64,000 nt of DNA from Legionella cherrii (GCF_900635815.1 NZ_LR134173.1:843501-907500); one strand, 5' to 3'. Counted from the first letter of the stretch, positions 1 through 9,244 are shown. Numbers and translations: made by a program. Notes: generated from the letters alone by a model not told the origin.

Positions 1-207
1 TTTATCTTTAGGTAACTTGCCCAAGTCCAAATTGGTCAATGCGGCGGCTTTTTTTAAGATACCAAAAGCGTGAGTGACTTCACGCGGCATAATGTCCTTG
101 CCTATATTAAAGTGATGTAATGATCGTTCAGTCTGTGCACCCCAATATTTGTCGGCAGGGACAGCGATTTCACCCATGCTATCAGATTCTATGCGTGTTT
201 TGCTCAT
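1..207 (-). CDS. fumC: Class II fumarate hydratase, N-terminal part (runs off left edge)
   Basis: The last 69 codons before the left edge read as the start of a class II fumarase, which interconverts fumarate and malate in the TCA cycle. The ATG is at 205-207 on the minus strand. The first residues ([25 protein letters not shown]) contain the TRIE-x-D-x-MGE and WGAQT-x-RS signatures of the fumarase C N-terminus, followed by the ILKKAAA segment. The catalytic regions lie outside the window. It is divergent from rsmE, with a 209-base intergenic region that holds a palindromic repeat. The identification is firm from the N-terminus, although aspartase is a related family. Confidence 0.88.
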   Translation of the reverse strand, partial: MSKTRIESDSMGEIAVPADKYWGAQTERSLHHFNIGKDIMPREVTHAFGILKKAAALTNLDLGKLPKDK

Positions 208-305
208 GGTTTTTAATTTCCTTAGACCCTAGTGAAATAAAAAATTCTAACACATAGGGCAAAAATAAGTAATTTTTGTTATAGTATTGGCATAATTAGT
301 GATCC

Positions 306-397
306 GTAGCCTGGGAACCGTGGTAAAAAACCAGACTCTTTGCCTATAAACCCGGATTACATAATGCTAATTCGGACTTTCAAAGCCTCCAGGCTAC
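306..397. repeat. Palindromic interspersed repeat with 9-base terminal inverted repeats
   Basis: The element begins GTAGCCTGG and ends CCAGGCTAC, which are exact inverted repeats. Its centre carries a degenerate CCCGGATTAC...GCTAATTCGG pair. A related element lies at 5645-5729, so this belongs to a dispersed family. It sits between the divergent fumC and rsmE genes, where their promoters must also lie. Confidence 0.6.
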
Positions 398-416
398 ATA
401 AGAGAACCACCAGCAC

Positions 417-1145
417 ATGAGAGCAGTACGTATTTATCAATCTGGAAACTACCATACAGGCCAACATTTAGAATTATCTCCCGAAGCCAGTCAACACGTT
501 GGGGTTGTTTTGCGTATGCAGGTTGGTGAAAAGCTCACTTTATTTTCTGGTGATGATCGCGAGTTTGACGCAACTATAGTTGCTGTGAAAAAAAAACAAG
601 TCACTGTAGTCATCGGTTCGATAAATGAGGTAAGTCGTGAATCACCATTGGCTATCCATTTGGCTCAAGCGATTTCCAAGGGGGAGCGCATGGAGTTCGT
701 CATGCAAAAAGCAGTCGAACTCGGTGTGACCAGTATTACTCCTCTTATTACGGAGCGGTGTGTCGTCAAATTAGATAAGGAGCGAATGGCAAAAAAACTC
801 CATCAATGGCAGGCCATTGTCATTGCCGCGTGTGAACAATCAGGAAGGAATCAAGTTCCTGCAGTAAATTCACCCATCGCTTTAGAACATTATGTCCGTG
901 AGGTTCAGGTTGGATTGAAATTGATCTTGCACCCAGGGGAGAATAAGAATTGGCGAGATTATATGATTGGATCTGCTGCGATTGCATTGCTTATTGGCCC
1001 GGAAGGAGGATTAAGTGATCACGAGGTTCAATTGGCATGTCAGCATGGATTTCAACCTTTATCCCTAGGGCCAAGAATTTTACGCACAGAAACCGCGGCA
1101 CTTACTGCATTAAGTCTGTTGCAAGCGATAGGCGGTGATCTATAA
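417..1145 (+). CDS. rsmE: 16S rRNA (uracil1498-N3)-methyltransferase RsmE
   Basis: RsmE is a SPOUT-fold enzyme that methylates U1498 of 16S rRNA in the 30S subunit. The 242 residues match the usual length. An N-terminal PUA-like part (residues 1-70, with HVGVVLRMQVGE) is followed by the AISKGERMEFVMQKAVELGV segment. The C-terminal knot carries the diagnostic LLIGPEGGLSDHEV and LGPRILRTETAALTAL motifs for S-adenosylmethionine binding. The ATG at 417 is preceded by AAGAGAACC. It is the first of three forward housekeeping genes (rsmE, trxA, rho), separated by gaps large enough for separate promoters. Confidence 0.95.
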   Translation: MRAVRIYQSGNYHTGQHLELSPEASQHVGVVLRMQVGEKLTLFSGDDREFDATIVAVKKKQVTVVIGSINEVSRESPLAIHLAQAISKGERMEFVMQKAVELGVTSITPLITERCVVKLDKERMAKKLHQWQAIVIAACEQSGRNQVPAVNSPIALEHYVREVQVGLKLILHPGENKNWRDYMIGSAAIALLIGPEGGLSDHEVQLACQHGFQPLSLGPRILRTETAALTALSLLQAIGGDL

Positions 1146-1269
1146 TAGTACTTGTAGTCAGTCTCTCTCAATGCGAAAATCTAAAAGCATAATGCTACTA
1201 ATATAAATATATTCCTTGATGCAGAGTGAGTTTGGCGATTAACTTATTTTAAACAACAGAGGTTGACTC

Positions 1270-1596
1270 ATGAGTGATCTTATTAAAACAATATCAGATG
1301 CAAGTTTTGAACAGGATGTAATCCATGCTAATAAGCCTGTTTTAGTTGATTTTTGGGCTGAATGGTGTGGTCCATGTCGCGCATTGACCCCTATATTGGA
1401 AGAAGTGGCTGCTACTCATGGTGAGCAAGTAACTTTTGCCAAGATTAATATCGATGAGCACCCACAAACACCAGCAAAGTTTGGTGTGATGAGTATTCCA
1501 ACATTGATTTTATTTAAAAACGGTCAGGTTGAAGCTGTAAAAATGGGTTTGCTTTCAAAATCTCAATTAAGTGCTTTTGTTGAGAGCCACGTTTAA
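1270..1596 (+). CDS. trxA: Thioredoxin 1
   Basis: This is a cytosolic dithiol-disulfide oxidoreductase that reduces ribonucleotide reductase, Msr enzymes and other partners. At 108 residues it has standard length. The active site WCGPC is at about residues 32-36, preceded by VLVDFWAE, and the cis-proline loop MSIPTL lies near residue 75. No signal peptide is present. An AACAGAGGTTG ribosome-binding region precedes the ATG. It lies upstream of rho, as in Escherichia coli, where trxA and rho are also neighbours. It is a plausible electron donor for the MsrB-MsrA protein encoded at 20356-21226, which is an inference from the family. Confidence 0.97.
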   Translation: MSDLIKTISDASFEQDVIHANKPVLVDFWAEWCGPCRALTPILEEVAATHGEQVTFAKINIDEHPQTPAKFGVMSIPTLILFKNGQVEAVKMGLLSKSQLSAFVESHV

Positions 1597-1660
1597 TTTT
1601 TTATTTTTCTATATAAAAAATGTTGTATCTTATAGTAAAGCTGTGATAGCCTGTTGCAAT

Positions 1661-1709
1661 ATGTGATATAATACAAATATATCACATAGGCAGCAGAATC
1701 CTTAGCTGC
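1661..1709 (+). promoter_or_regulatory. Two hairpins in the trxA-rho intergenic leader
   Basis: A perfect 10-base stem (ATGTGATATA at 1661-1670 with TATATCACAT at 1678-1687, loop of 7) is followed by a 5-base stem (GCAGC at 1690-1694 with GCTGC at 1705-1709). They lie in the 178-base region between trxA and rho. rho leaders are autoregulated in enterobacteria, so this could be part of such control, or simply a factor-dependent end for trxA. No long U-tract follows, so this is not a classical intrinsic terminator. Confidence 0.4.
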
Positions 1710-1774
1710 TATTCTTGAATAATATTTTTCCCGGATATCCAATTCGAAATTAATCAACCAATCAAGTGAGAAGT

Positions 1775-3037
1775 ATGAATCTTAGTGAACTTAAGCAATT
1801 GCCTATTGCCGATCTCTTTAACATCGCACAAGAGATTGGTGTCGAGAATCCTTCCCGTATGCGCAAACAAGAAATTATTTTTGCCATTCTTAAGGCCCAC
1901 GCCTTAAAGGGTGAAGACATCCACGGTGATGGTGTTTTAGAAGTCCTGACTGATGGTTTTGGTTTCTTGCGTTCTGCCGATGGCTCTTATTTGGCAGGCC
2001 CTGATGATATTTATGTATCTCCCAGCCAAATCAGACGTTTTGGTTTACGTTCTGGTGATACGATTTCAGGTAAAATTCGTCCTCCCAAAGATAGTGAGCG
2101 TTATTTTGCTTTATTGAAAGTTGATGAAATCAATTACGATTCACCTGATAGTGCTAAACGAAAAATTTTATTTGAAAACCTTACTCCTCTATTTGCTACC
2201 GAGCGCTTGGTCATGGAGCAAGGAAACGGCAGTACCGAAGATTTGACGGCGCGAGTTGTTGACTTGTGTGCTCCTTTTGGTCGGGGACAACGTGGTTTGA
2301 TTGTTTCTCCACCCAAAGCAGGTAAAACACTAATGCTGCAAAACATCGCACGTTCTATAGAAAAGAATTATCCTGAATGTTACCTCATCGTGTTATTGAT
2401 TGATGAGCGTCCCGAAGAAGTAACTGAAATGCAACGTTCTGTCAAAGGTGAAGTGGTTGCTAGTACTTTTGATGAGCCTGCGAACCGCCACGTTCAGGTT
2501 GCCGAAATGGTTATTGAAAAAGCCAAGCGCCTGGTGGAACACAAGCGTGATGTGGTTATTTTGCTTGACTCAATTACTCGTCTGGCGCGAGCTTACAATA
2601 CGGTGATTCCTTCATCTGGTAAAGTACTTACTGGGGGTGTTGATGCCAACGCGTTGCAAAGACCTAAGCGTTTATATGGTGCCGCGCGTAATATTGAAGA
2701 GGGTGGTAGTCTGACTATTATTGCTACAGCTCTGGTAGACACAGGTTCTAAAATGGATGAAGTGATTTACGAAGAATTCAAGGGAACCGGTAATATGGAG
2801 ATCCACTTGAGTCGTAATATTGCTGAACGTCGTGTTTTCCCTGCGATTAATATTAACCGTTCAGGTACACGCCGTGAAGATCTGTTATTAAGCCCTGAAG
2901 ATCTACAACGCACTTGGATATTGCGCAAAATTCTGCAGTCTATGGATGAATGTGATGCGATTGAATTCTTGCTTGAGCGGATGAAGAATCATAAAACCAA
3001 TGCTGAATTCTTTGATGCAATGAAACGGCAAGAGTAG
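1775..3037 (+). CDS. rho: Transcription termination factor Rho
   Basis: Rho is a hexameric RNA-dependent ATPase/helicase that terminates transcription at rut sites. The start is taken at the ATG at 1775, giving [11 protein letters not shown], which matches the conserved Rho N-terminus. An in-frame GTG at 1766 would add only MRS. Domains in order are the helical Rho-N domain (1-45), the OB-fold RNA-binding domain (about 50-125, DGFGFLRS), and the RecA-like ATPase with Walker A SPPKAGKT near residue 178, Walker [17 protein letters not shown] and the R-loop region [13 protein letters not shown]. The product is 420 residues, the usual length. It is followed by a palindromic repeat (3137-3231) and then ubiD. 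Confidence 0.97.
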   Translation: MNLSELKQLPIADLFNIAQEIGVENPSRMRKQEIIFAILKAHALKGEDIHGDGVLEVLTDGFGFLRSADGSYLAGPDDIYVSPSQIRRFGLRSGDTISGKIRPPKDSERYFALLKVDEINYDSPDSAKRKILFENLTPLFATERLVMEQGNGSTEDLTARVVDLCAPFGRGQRGLIVSPPKAGKTLMLQNIARSIEKNYPECYLIVLLIDERPEEVTEMQRSVKGEVVASTFDEPANRHVQVAEMVIEKAKRLVEHKRDVVILLDSITRLARAYNTVIPSSGKVLTGGVDANALQRPKRLYGAARNIEEGGSLTIIATALVDTGSKMDEVIYEEFKGTGNMEIHLSRNIAERRVFPAININRSGTRREDLLLSPEDLQRTWILRKILQSMDECDAIEFLLERMKNHKTNAEFFDAMKRQE

Positions 3038-3136
3038 TACATATAAAAAATGCAACCTGGGTGAAGGCCCAAAGAGCCGAAACCCGGGAATTGTTAAGCT
3101 CCTTTCAGGACTGTCTGCCATAAGTCAAGAAGAAAT

Positions 3137-3231
3137 CCCCTCTCGCACTCGTGGGAGAGGGGTAGGGGTGAGGGCGATTAAACAATACCCTCATCCGCCC
3201 TGACGGGCACCTTCTCCCTACAGGGAGAAGG
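3137..3231. repeat. Interspersed repeat, family A (CCTCATCCGCCC...GGGAGAAGG type)
   Basis: It has two arms: a CCCCTCTC...GAGAGGGG hairpin, then TACCCTCATCCGCCC, GGGCACCTTCTCCC and GGGAGAAGG. The same modules occur at 9993-10179, 13912-14013, 30682-30762 and 60225-60271. Here it fills the rho-ubiD gap together with a degraded copy of the CCTGGGT...CCCGGG family at about 3055-3090. Confidence 0.7.
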
Positions 3232-3273
3232 AAAATTTCTTGAAATGGCAGCGAGGTTACTAGGGGATTATAA

Positions 3274-4743
3274 ATGAAATACTCTGATTTAAGAGATTTT
3301 ATTGCACAACTTGAATCACGTGATTTATTAAAACGCATCACCTATCCTGTATCACCCTATCTTGAAATGACGGCAGTCAGTGATCGAGTACTTCGCTCTG
3401 GTGGCCCTGCTCTTCTCTTTACGAACACGCCAAACCATCACATGCCTGTTTTAACCAATTTATTTGGTACTGTTGAGCGTGTGGCGATGGGAATGGGTGA
3501 AGACAGTATCAGTGCGTTGCGGGAGGTTGGCAAATTATTGGCTGCCTTAAAGGAGCCTGATCCACCTAAAGGATTTAAGGACGCGTTTAATAAGCTCCCT
3601 TTGTTAAAACAGGCATTAAATATGGCACCAAAATATGTGAGTGGTGCAGAATGTCAAAACCATGTTTGGGAAAAAGATGAAGTCGATCTGACTTTATTAC
3701 CTATTCAAACCTGTTGGCCTAAAGATGCTGCCCCATTAATCACTTGGGGGCTCGTAACCACCAAAGGACCGCATCAAACGCGTGAAAATATGGGGATATA
3801 CCGACAACAGCTGTTGAGTAAAAATCAATTGATCATGCGTTGGTTGTCGCATCGAGGCGGTGCATTGGATTACCAGGCATGGCAAAAAGCATATCCTGGA
3901 GAACGTTTTCCAATTGCAGTGACGCTTGGTGCTGATCCTGCAACAATACTCGCAGCCGTAACCCCTGTTCCTGATACTTTATCTGAATATGCTTTTGCTG
4001 GATTATTACGCGGCCAACGCACCCGTTTGACGCAGTGCATTGGAAATGATCTGCATGTACCTGCAAGTGCGGAAATTATCCTCGAAGGTTATTTAGAACC
4101 TGGGATTGAGGCGCCAGAAGGGCCTTATGGGGATCACACCGGTTACTATAATGAAGTCCAATCTTTCCCGGTGTTTACTGTGGAGCGCATAACGCATCGA
4201 GACTCCCCCATTTATCACAGTACTTATACTGGCCGGCCACCTGATGAGCCCGCCATTTTAGGTGTTGCATTAAATGAAGTATTTATTCCCTTGTTACAGA
4301 AACAGTTTCCAGAGATTGTTGATTTCTATTTGCCGCCTGAAGGATGTTCCTATCGTTTAGCCGTGGTGACCATCAAGAAGCAATATCCTGGGCATGCGAA
4401 GCGAATTATGATGGCGGTATGGTCATTCTTAAGACAATTTATGTATACCAAATTTGTAATCGTTTGTGATGATGATATTGATGCGCGTAATTGGCAGGAT
4501 GTGATTTGGGCGATGACGACCCGCATGGATCCTGCACGAGATACCGTAATGATGGAAAATACCCCCATTGATTATCTCGATTTTGCTTCACCCGTTTCAG
4601 GTTTAGGCTCAAAAATTGGCATGGATGCAACAAGTAAATGGCCTGGAGAAACTCAAAGAGAATGGGGGGTGCCCATTGTGATGGATGAAGAGATTATAAA
4701 AAAGGTCAATGGCTACTGGTCGTCTTTGGGGTTGGACAAATGA
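3274..4743 (+). CDS. ubiD: UbiD-family decarboxylase (3-polyprenyl-4-hydroxybenzoate carboxy-lyase)
   Basis: UbiD decarboxylates 3-polyprenyl-4-hydroxybenzoate in ubiquinone synthesis, using prenylated FMN made by UbiX. The 489 residues match the family. The N-terminal [20 protein letters not shown] is typical of UbiD. The prFMN/metal-binding and acid residues lie in the segment with MGIYRQQLL and in [12 protein letters not shown] (around residue 287), and the C-terminus has the family motif [11 protein letters not shown]. Its last four bases (ATGA) overlap the start of the flavin reductase, so the two are translationally coupled. The other ubiquinone genes of the window (ubiE, ubiJ, ubiB) are 20 kb away on the other strand. 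No ubiX is visible. Confidence 0.95.
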   Translation: MKYSDLRDFIAQLESRDLLKRITYPVSPYLEMTAVSDRVLRSGGPALLFTNTPNHHMPVLTNLFGTVERVAMGMGEDSISALREVGKLLAALKEPDPPKGFKDAFNKLPLLKQALNMAPKYVSGAECQNHVWEKDEVDLTLLPIQTCWPKDAAPLITWGLVTTKGPHQTRENMGIYRQQLLSKNQLIMRWLSHRGGALDYQAWQKAYPGERFPIAVTLGADPATILAAVTPVPDTLSEYAFAGLLRGQRTRLTQCIGNDLHVPASAEIILEGYLEPGIEAPEGPYGDHTGYYNEVQSFPVFTVERITHRDSPIYHSTYTGRPPDEPAILGVALNEVFIPLLQKQFPEIVDFYLPPEGCSYRLAVVTIKKQYPGHAKRIMMAVWSFLRQFMYTKFVIVCDDDIDARNWQDVIWAMTTRMDPARDTVMMENTPIDYLDFASPVSGLGSKIGMDATSKWPGETQREWGVPIVMDEEIIKKVNGYWSSLGLDK

Positions 4744-5435
4744 AGGAAAAAACAGTTAAAGCTCTTGTAGACGATATTTCACCGTTGACAGACAGTATTA
4801 TGCGCTTGGTTTTGACTCCAGAGACTTACGTAGATTATCAAGCGGGACAATATTTACAAATTATTTTTAACGAAGAAGCTTTTAGCTATTCTATTGCTAA
4901 TGCGCCATTAGGATCGCATAAATATGAACTGCATATTCGACATAGCTTGGATAATCCCTACAATCAGCGGTTATTTGCCCATATCAAAGAATCGGGGGCG
5001 GTGACTCTTCGTTTGCCTTTTGGTACCTGTTCCATTGAGCATTTGTATCCAAACCGTCCTATAGTATTTATCGCGGGTGGAACTGGATTTGCGCCAGTAA
5101 AAGCGATGATCGAGCAGTTATTATCGACTTCAGATACTCGGCCTTTTGAGTTATTTTGGGGCGCTCGTTTGCAAAATGATTTATATATGGATGAAAAAGT
5201 AATGGCTTGGCAAGCTCATGTGAGTCGCTTTAACTATTTTTCTTCGGTATCAGAAGATAACGGCGTGCCGCTAGCCTCCTTGGTACTGGCCAAGCATCCA
5301 CAAGATCTTGGTGAATGGCAAATAGTGATTAGCGGACCTTTTGATATGGTGTACAGTACACGTGATGCATTGGTCAATAGTGGGGTTGCACCTGCTCATT
5401 TATTCTCAGATGCATTTAGTTTTGAAGCAAAATAA
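4740..5435 (+). CDS. NAD(P)H-flavin reductase, Fre-like
   Basis: This ferredoxin-reductase-fold protein of 231 residues resembles Fre, which reduces free flavins with NAD(P)H. A flavin-binding beta barrel (1-100) is followed by a nucleotide-binding half with [16 protein letters not shown] (about residue 110), FELFWGAR and the C-terminal LFSDAFSFE. No iron-sulfur domain is present. One oddity is the flavin site: where Fre has R-P-x-S, this protein reads [10 protein letters not shown], so the usual arginine seems to be replaced. It overlaps ubiD by 4 bases (ATGA) and is followed 11 bases later by a small membrane protein. Pairing with ubiD suggests a supply of reduced FMN for cofactor maturation, which is an inference. 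Confidence 0.85.
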   Translation: MKEKTVKALVDDISPLTDSIMRLVLTPETYVDYQAGQYLQIIFNEEAFSYSIANAPLGSHKYELHIRHSLDNPYNQRLFAHIKESGAVTLRLPFGTCSIEHLYPNRPIVFIAGGTGFAPVKAMIEQLLSTSDTRPFELFWGARLQNDLYMDEKVMAWQAHVSRFNYFSSVSEDNGVPLASLVLAKHPQDLGEWQIVISGPFDMVYSTRDALVNSGVAPAHLFSDAFSFEAK

Positions 5436-5446
5436 GGAAGCATTTT

Positions 5447-5641
5447 ATGGAGACTTTATACCAAATCCTAGGTCTTATTGGTGCCGGATTGATTATTTTT
5501 ATTCTATACCGCGCGATAAAAGGAAGCCCTGAACAATTTAGCAAAGAAAATTTAAATAAAAGTTTTTTTACTATGGGGGTTTTGGCGCTTGTATTGATTG
5601 GTTTTATTGCGCTGTTAGTTTTAATTTTAAGAAATACATAA
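5447..5641 (+). CDS. Small two-helix inner membrane protein
   Basis: I do not recognise a named family. The 64-residue product has two clear hydrophobic stretches (about 5-23, LYQILGLIGAGLIIFILY, and about 41-61, FFTMGVLALVLIGFIALLVL) separated by a short charged loop containing KGSPEQFSKEN. This predicts a helical hairpin in the inner membrane with a basic connecting loop. The ATG is preceded by AAGGAAGCATTTT and lies 11 bases after the flavin reductase, so it is probably the third gene of the ubiD operon. Function unknown. A repeat follows directly after its stop. Confidence 0.72.
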   Translation: METLYQILGLIGAGLIIFILYRAIKGSPEQFSKENLNKSFFTMGVLALVLIGFIALLVLILRNT

Positions 5642-5644
5642 AAA

Positions 5645-5729
5645 GTAGCCTGGGTCAGGCGCAAGCCCTGACCCGGGGAATTGAGCCAGATCTTCCCGAT
5701 TACGCTGCGCTAATCAGGGCTGCAAAGAC
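5645..5729. repeat. Palindromic interspersed repeat between convergent genes
   Basis: It starts GTAGCCTGGGTCAGG, contains CCTGACCCGGGG, and continues with CCCGATTACGCTGCGCTAATCAGGGCTGC. Paired arms are GGGTCAGG...CCTGACCC and CCCGATTA...TAATCAGGG. It relates to the element at 306-397. It lies between the ubiD operon and the convergent hspQ gene and may act as a bidirectional transcript end. Confidence 0.6.
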
Positions 5730-5732
5730 CAT

Positions 5733-6044
5733 CTAATGTGGGGGATGTGCATTACTGTAATGTCCTCCATTTTCTTTTAAATAAAATCCAATATGCGGAT
5801 TGTTAATAGGCACTCGGCTGGTATCTGCGATCAACATGCATTCCTCCACATAAGTGATTTGGCTGCTGTCATCAACCAACAAGCGATACCACGGATTGCG
5901 CGTAGCAAATTCGCGTTTATGTGCTTGTGGATTATAACGACCCGAAGCCTGAAATAAGGGGTCTACATCGACAACAATCGCTCTGTAGCGGCTGTGTTTA
6001 TGAATGACTAAATCTCCAATATTGAATTGTGCAATTTTGTCCAT
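5733..6044 (-). CDS. hspQ: Heat shock protein HspQ (hemimethylated-DNA-binding protein family)
   Basis: In enterobacteria HspQ is a heat-inducible factor that binds hemimethylated oriC DNA and acts as a specificity enhancer of Lon. The 103 residues match the family length. Visible hallmarks are FNIGDLVIHKHSRYRAIVVDVDP at the N-terminus, NPWYRLLVDD in the middle, and TYVEECML followed by NPHIGFYL near the end. It is a cytosolic single-domain protein. The gene is monocistronic, convergent with the ubiD operon and separated by 206 bases from the isochorismatase gene upstream. No heat-shock promoter could be recognised with confidence. Confidence 0.93.
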   Translation of the reverse strand: MDKIAQFNIGDLVIHKHSRYRAIVVDVDPLFQASGRYNPQAHKREFATRNPWYRLLVDDSSQITYVEECMLIADTSRVPINNPHIGFYLKENGGHYSNAHPPH

Positions 6045-6250
6045 CTAAGCCTCTTTGTTGTGCATTTTGAATAATATATCGGACGAAATGAAATAAGCTT
6101 GAAGGGTAAAGAAAAGACAAAGAAAAAATAATGACTCAAAATTGATGGCTGATGAATCAAAAAGCAAATTGTTGGGCTTCTGGTTTTATGTCGGCAAATT
6201 GTTTGTTTGGGTCTTAATTTGTTCTTATTTGCTTCATTTTCTAATGGTTA

Positions 6251-7213
6251 TCACTCTGGATTCGAGCGAAAATGAGGCAATTCAATAGTCAGTATGCCTT
6301 GTTCTGCATACGCGTGCTGAACCGCTGTCCACACTTCATCATATGAGTTGATGCCTGGAATAATCAGATAGTGAACGCAGGGATCCAGGATGCATACTTT
6401 TTCTCCAGCCGCTGCCAAGCCTTCAGCAGCTTGTTGTACACAAATATTTCCGCATATGCCAGTAAGCATGAGCTCGCTGTAGGCTTGATTGTGAAAAAAC
6501 TGCAGAAATGACAGAGCACTCTCATCATAAATGGGGTTCCCTGTATTTAAAAATTGAGGATCACTTAATTCAATTTTTTCCTTAAGTTTCATTCCTGCCT
6601 CAGGAGCGGAAAAATTGATTTTAGCAAAGCGATAAATCGGGATATTTTCTTTCAGATTTTTTAGTCGTTCCTCTATGGGCTGAGAAATCGCTGCACCGAT
6701 GGTGCCATTAAGGCAATGGAGTCCATATTGACCCTTATGCGGATTAAATGGCAGCAATTCATTGTGTTCAATCTTTAGTGTTTTTTGCGTATGCACTATC
6801 CCATAACTTTGCAGCATGATTTGAGCATCGATGTTGTCTAGAGTCCGTTGGAACACATGTGCATCTTGAGTGGTAATAATCTCAAGATGATGCCCAAGCC
6901 TGGGATAATCGATAATGAGTTCACTAACCGCATCAAGTAATGCCATATTACGAAACAAAGTATGTTCGCCACCCGGGGCATATAAGGCAAAGTCTTCTAG
7001 CACGAAGTCATTTTGAATGTCGACTAGTATGAGGGCTAATTTTTTTGTTTCACTGAGTTTTTTAAGGACTATATTTTTTAATTCTTCTTTTAATCTGGGA
7101 TCAGTTTTATCATATTGTTGATTTATTTTTTGAAAGCGAGAAGCGGCATTTTGACGTAATAATGCCTGGGCGTGTAGGTGTTGTGTCAATCTTAATTCAT
7201 TAGACATATTCAT
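6251..7213 (-). CDS. Isochorismatase-family cysteine hydrolase (nicotinamidase-like)
   Basis: The core has the alpha/beta fold of isochorismatases and nicotinamidases. The catalytic aspartate is in ALILVDIQNDF (about residues 60-70) and the nucleophile cysteine is in LTGICGNICVQQAAEGLAA (about residue 258). A segment reading YGLHCLNGTIGAAI resembles the nicotinamidase HC-x-x-GT-x-GA motif. At 320 residues it is longer than the usual 180-220, with an N-terminal helical extension of about 55 residues and an insertion between the aspartate and cysteine regions. A nicotinamidase role is therefore possible but unproven. The gene stands alone. Start: ATG at 7213, with another in-frame ATG at 7207. 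Confidence 0.75.
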   Translation of the reverse strand: MNMSNELRLTQHLHAQALLRQNAASRFQKINQQYDKTDPRLKEELKNIVLKKLSETKKLALILVDIQNDFVLEDFALYAPGGEHTLFRNMALLDAVSELIIDYPRLGHHLEIITTQDAHVFQRTLDNIDAQIMLQSYGIVHTQKTLKIEHNELLPFNPHKGQYGLHCLNGTIGAAISQPIEERLKNLKENIPIYRFAKINFSAPEAGMKLKEKIELSDPQFLNTGNPIYDESALSFLQFFHNQAYSELMLTGICGNICVQQAAEGLAAAGEKVCILDPCVHYLIIPGINSYDEVWTAVQHAYAEQGILTIELPHFRSNPE

Positions 7214-7274
7214 TTTATCGTAATAACAACATTAGGCTGAATAATACAAATTTAAAAAACTTATTACTATTATA

Positions 7275-7365
7275 GTAGCCCTAGTTTTCAGGGAATGGAT
7301 GTCGGTGTACTCTACTTGGGTTTTCATTCTGAGGAGGGGTGCATCCCTTTCTGAAAGGGTTTTTT
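7275..7365 (+). ncRNA. Possible small RNA with intrinsic terminator
   Basis: A strong intrinsic terminator (CCCTTT at 7345-7350, CTG loop, AAAGGG at 7354-7359, then six T) points rightward, yet no forward gene lies upstream: the flanking genes are both on the minus strand. Upstream, TATTAT at about 7267-7272 could be a -10 box. The roughly 90-base interval has a CCCT...AGGG hairpin near its start and three GGA triplets (AGGGAATGGATG and GAGGAGGGG), the type of motif bound by CsrA/RsmA. No LetA-type box was seen upstream. The extent and strand are inferred from the terminator. Confidence 0.35.
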
Positions 7366-7380
7366 GTTGCGTAAAAATTG

Positions 7381-7403
7381 GATCCCCGCCTTGCGCGGGG
7401 ATG
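7381..7403. terminator. GC-rich hairpin downstream of the coiled-coil gene
   Basis: GATCCCCGC and GCGGGGATG form a stem with a short CTTGC loop, 33 bases past the stop of the minus-strand gene at 7436-9136. It resembles the tips of the GTCATTCCCGC repeat at 40613-40702. It may protect or end the transcript, but there is no clear U-tract. Confidence 0.35.
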
Positions 7404-7435
7404 ATATTTAAGCTGGCAGATTACTCTAATTATTA

Positions 7436-9136
7436 TTAAATCTCGAATAGCGTTCGGATGTCTTCCAAGGCTTCATCCACCGGAGCTTCAATTTCTTTTT
7501 GAGCTGCCGTTTTGTCAAAGAAGGGCGTTGCTCTTCCAGTCAGAGCTTTTGAACAAACCAACTTGCCTAATGTAGCCACGCTTAATAAGAAATTGCCGAG
7601 GATTACATACCATGGTGTGTGTCCACTCATCACATCATCTTGGCTGTGTAATCGTGCCTTAACTTTCATTTCAAATTGTTGGTAGGCATCTTTACTGGGA
7701 AGCCCCGCTTTATTTTGATAAACGAATTGATCGACATCTTTTGTAAGATCCGCAGCAAGTTTTGTTATTATTCCCTTTTGAGGCTCGGACAAGGTTCTTG
7801 CATAACGCTCTATATCTGTAATTTTTCCATATAAATCATGCATTTTTAGGGCATATTGTTCCTCTTTACCTTTTTTCTTTTTCAAAGCGGAAAGCGCTTG
7901 GCGTACTTGGGTAGAAAGGTTCTCTACTGCTTCAGGTCTCGCATCTGCATCCATGAGCTTCACTGCAATTCGACTCAGCGTCGCTTGCAATTTGACTCCA
8001 GGAAATTCATCAATTTGAGTCATAATTTTCTTCAGCAACGCGTCACTGTTTCCGGAGTCCACGTAGGTTTTGAATAACCCAGTATTTTCGTTAACTAACT
8101 CGTCTATGAATTGTTCGCGAAACTCCTTATCAGTTGCGTCAAAATAATCTTTAGCACGATAATACTTATTCTGGTTACGCTCCTGTTTATAGTTTTCAAG
8201 CATTTTTTTAAATTCATTGGCAAGAATCACACGTGGTTGTTTTAACTCTTCTTGGCGGACTAACTCTTCTTGCTGCAGTCGTTGTTGTCGTTCTAGTTCC
8301 TGTTGTTGCTCTCGGGCTCGTTGTCTGTCCTGCTCTTCCTTTTGCTCTATCTCTTTAATTTTCTGATCAAGTGCTGTTGCTTGCTCTTCGAGTTCCCTAA
8401 TGGTAACGGCGTCTATTTGTGTGATTCGCAACGACAGCTCATTGACTTCAGCGGCTAATTTATCGCGCTCTTCAAAGTTGGAAGTTAATTTGCTTTTGAG
8501 TTGTTCCAATGTTTTTGAAGTATTTGAGAGTGAGCCTAAATAATGTTCATCTTCGTTGCAAGCAAATTCTTGTGTTGCAATTTTTTTGGGAACAATAGTG
8601 GATAATTTTTTATAATCGGTACTTTTCCAAGTTAAAAAATAATGCGATGGATCCTCTCCTAAAATTTCCAGCATCAGTTTAAAACCGGTATTTGCAGGGT
8701 TTTTACGGCTAGGAAGACCTGATTCATTGGCAAGTCTTGCAAGTTCGTTAGGATCATAAGCGTTAAAACCTAAATTAAGGTGATTTTGCACGGCTTGCAA
8801 AAAATTTAATAATTTCTCTGTCTTATCGGGATGTGCTATTTCTTGATAATTCGTTTTGGCCTTCTCGATAATATCAAATTGTCCCTGAAGATGTTTTAAA
8901 ACATCTTCGTTATTTAGGGTATCGAGATGCTCTGAAGCGCTTGCCTGTAAGTGTATGAGTTCTAAAGTCTCAGGGACCGTTTTTGTTATGATAGTTTTAT
9001 TATCTGTATTATATTTTTCAATCCGTAGTTCAATTTCTAACTTTCTCTTTTGCAACCGGGCAATTTCTTCTCTTTGTGCAACGATTTGCTTTTGTTTCTC
9101 TTCATACTGTCCGACTAATTCATGTTTCTCTATCAT
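7436..9136 (-). CDS. Large coiled-coil protein, candidate Dot/Icm effector
   Basis: I recognise no named domain. The 566-residue product has heptad-rich charged helices at about 1-45 and 205-300, the second ending in an E/Q/R-rich tract (QQQELERQQRLQQEELVRQEELKQ region, 277-300). A helical middle part follows, with one moderately hydrophobic segment near 515-535 (WYVILGNFLLSVATLGKL). There is no signal peptide. The C-terminus is acidic and ends DIRTLFEI, compatible with the glutamate-rich tail plus hydrophobic end seen in many Dot/Icm substrates. The gene is isolated between a candidate small RNA and tatC. The effector assignment is an inference from composition only; a structural cytosolic protein is the alternative. 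Confidence 0.5.
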   Translation of the reverse strand: MIEKHELVGQYEEKQKQIVAQREEIARLQKRKLEIELRIEKYNTDNKTIITKTVPETLELIHLQASASEHLDTLNNEDVLKHLQGQFDIIEKAKTNYQEIAHPDKTEKLLNFLQAVQNHLNLGFNAYDPNELARLANESGLPSRKNPANTGFKLMLEILGEDPSHYFLTWKSTDYKKLSTIVPKKIATQEFACNEDEHYLGSLSNTSKTLEQLKSKLTSNFEERDKLAAEVNELSLRITQIDAVTIRELEEQATALDQKIKEIEQKEEQDRQRAREQQQELERQQRLQQEELVRQEELKQPRVILANEFKKMLENYKQERNQNKYYRAKDYFDATDKEFREQFIDELVNENTGLFKTYVDSGNSDALLKKIMTQIDEFPGVKLQATLSRIAVKLMDADARPEAVENLSTQVRQALSALKKKKGKEEQYALKMHDLYGKITDIERYARTLSEPQKGIITKLAADLTKDVDQFVYQNKAGLPSKDAYQQFEMKVKARLHSQDDVMSGHTPWYVILGNFLLSVATLGKLVCSKALTGRATPFFDKTAAQKEIEAPVDEALEDIRTLFEI

Positions 9137-9244
9137 TTTACGCTCACATCTAAATGATCAAAATATGGGCACTGATTATAAAACAAAATCATTGAATGGT
9201 CATTAAGTGAGCATTATTTTTGTTTAAAATAAATGCAAAACAGC

